Below, in pieces: positions 6,696 to 7,300 of a stretch of DNA of 7,300 bases. Position 1 is the stretch's first letter. Every line of letters begins with the position of its first letter. The stretch is taken from contig NZNL01000048.1 of assembly GCA_002694855.1 (NCBI GenBank), positions 6,152 through 13,451 of the forward strand. Direction: 5' to 3'. Both the position numbers and the translations under genes were made by a program. The notes beneath the pieces were generated by a model. It searched no databases. It was not told where the DNA came from and saw only the letters and a list, made by a program, of their open reading frames with translations. The stretch comes from Gammaproteobacteria bacterium (lineage in GTDB: Bacteria > Pseudomonadota > Gammaproteobacteria > Pseudomonadales > Pseudohongiellaceae).

Positions 6696-6980
6696 TTAGT
6701 TGTTTACCCAAAACACCGCAAACGCATAGGTCACAATATCATCAACTTTGTCTCCGTCGACTAGGTAATAGCCTATTGATCCATTCTCATTGGTCCAAAC
6801 TTCGACATTTTTCTTCTCGGCCTCAGCCAGTATTAGTTCTCGCATTTCCTTATTGCGGATATTAAAACTATCAACTCGCGTGGTACTTTCTGCAACTGGC
6901 TCATCTGGGATAACGACCCCGCCACCAAAATCACAGCCAGTTGAGAAAATCGAGATGATAATAAAAAACAGGTATTTCAT
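6696..6980 (-). CDS. Small putative lipoprotein of unknown function
   Basis: The product is 94 residues from the ATG at 6980. A hydrophobic stretch (residues 4-13, LFFIIISIFS) leads to STGC, a lipobox with C16 as the predicted lipidated residue. The next residue is Asp; in enterobacteria Asp at +2 retains lipoproteins in the inner membrane. The mature part is about 79 residues: a Gly/Pro-containing linker, a charged, probably helical stretch around NKEMRELILAEAEKK, then a Tyr/Val-rich tail, YYLVDGDKVDDIVTYAFAVF, that could form beta strands. I recognise no family. A GTG at 6989 would add three residues without a better ribosome site. It lies 100 nt upstream of the GGT-like gene in the same orientation and may be cotranscribed, but no decisive promoter or terminator is visible between them. 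The signal-plus-lipobox makes it more than a chance frame. Confidence 0.72.
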   Translation of the reverse strand: MKYLFFIIISIFSTGCDFGGGVVIPDEPVAESTTRVDSFNIRNKEMRELILAEAEKKNVEVWTNENGSIGYYLVDGDKVDDIVTYAFAVFWVNN

Positions 6981-7300
6981 TTGGCTCACTTATAGATACA
7001 AAATGGAGCATACCTTGTCGGACATCGAGTTTCGACCACAAATAAACATTTGCATTATGGAGATAGTAACAATGACAGTCTTCATCATTCTCCCAAATAC
7101 TGCAGCTATTCCTTAGGAACTGGACCCATCGTTTTCAACCTGCTCGTTCCGCAAGTTACAAGCACCTACACGCAGTATGTAGGAGATGTATTTGAGCATC
7201 ATTGCCCCGCGGATATCCTGTTTTCCGAGATAGCTGGTTTCCTCATTTACGTAGAACACGCAGCAACTTCTTCATAGTATAATTTGTACCAATTCGAAAG
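6981..7300. other. Stretch without a convincing gene
   Basis: I find no recognisable protein, RNA gene or repeat here. A plus-strand open frame at 7050-7277 begins with TTG, lacks a ribosome site and has no recognisable motif. On the minus strand, the frame from the ATG at about 7276 stops after ten codons, and another runs 29 codons. The promoter of the small lipoprotein gene should lie in the left part, but no box pair stands out. A 6-bp inverted repeat (7165-7170 with 7178-7183, CCTACA/TGTAGG) is the only notable structure. Confidence 0.5.

Noticed and set aside
6790..7116. Plus-strand open frame of 108 codons overlapping the small lipoprotein
   Set aside because: The opposite strand carries a lipobox signal and a coherent protein; this frame has no motif.
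7165..7183. Small inverted repeat CCTACA/TGTAGG with a 7-nt loop
   Set aside because: A 6-bp stem with no T-run and no neighbouring gene end is likely to be chance.
7050..7277. Plus-strand open frame of 75 codons at the right end
   Set aside because: It begins with TTG, has no ribosome site and no recognisable domain. It is not antisense to a known gene, so a fragment of a lost gene cannot be excluded, but there is nothing to support one.

Overview
All five supported genes lie on the minus strand, so transcription runs from high to low coordinates. In transcription order they are: a small putative lipoprotein (6696-6980), a gamma-glutamyltranspeptidase-family Ntn hydrolase (4832-6595), a subclass B3 metallo-beta-lactamase-fold hydrolase (3943-4800), a PSCyt1/DUF1549/DUF1553 haem-motif protein (1138-3753), and a DUF1501 protein with a Tat signal. 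The last is cut by the left edge of the window (<1-1131). I see no tRNA, rRNA, CRISPR array or mobile element.

Layout. The right end (about 6981-7300) shows no convincing gene. The lipoprotein is followed by a 100-nt gap and then the GGT-like gene. The metallo-beta-lactamase starts 31 nt after the GGT stop, so those two look like one transcription unit. A 189-nt intergenic stretch follows (3754-3942). It holds a GC-rich hairpin over the metallo-beta-lactamase stop codon, a good sigma70-type promoter candidate and two related inverted repeats. This separates the hydrolase pair from a second tightly packed unit, where the DUF1549/DUF1553 gene and the DUF1501 gene are only 6 nt apart.

Function. 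All five products carry an export signal of some kind: two lipobox-like signals, two Sec-type signals and one Tat signal, so the whole block acts in the envelope or periplasm. The metallo-beta-lactamase is notable because its zinc motif reads Q-A-H-W-D-H, with glutamine at the first ligand position as in the GOB enzymes. The GGT relative lacks the lid loop and an acidic substrate residue of classical GGT, and resembles the YwrD/cephalosporin-acylase side of the family. Together they could process an amide- or lactam-containing compound, but that is inference. The DUF1553/DUF1501 pair is a widespread cassette of unknown reaction.

Organism. The DUF1549/DUF1553 plus DUF1501 cassette is best known from Planctomycetota and Verrucomicrobiota but also occurs in marine Gammaproteobacteria. 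Base composition is moderate, Shine-Dalgarno sites are recognisable and the lipobox signals are bacterial. I favour a marine or environmental Gram-negative bacterium, possibly a gammaproteobacterium. The sequence alone does not settle the phylum.
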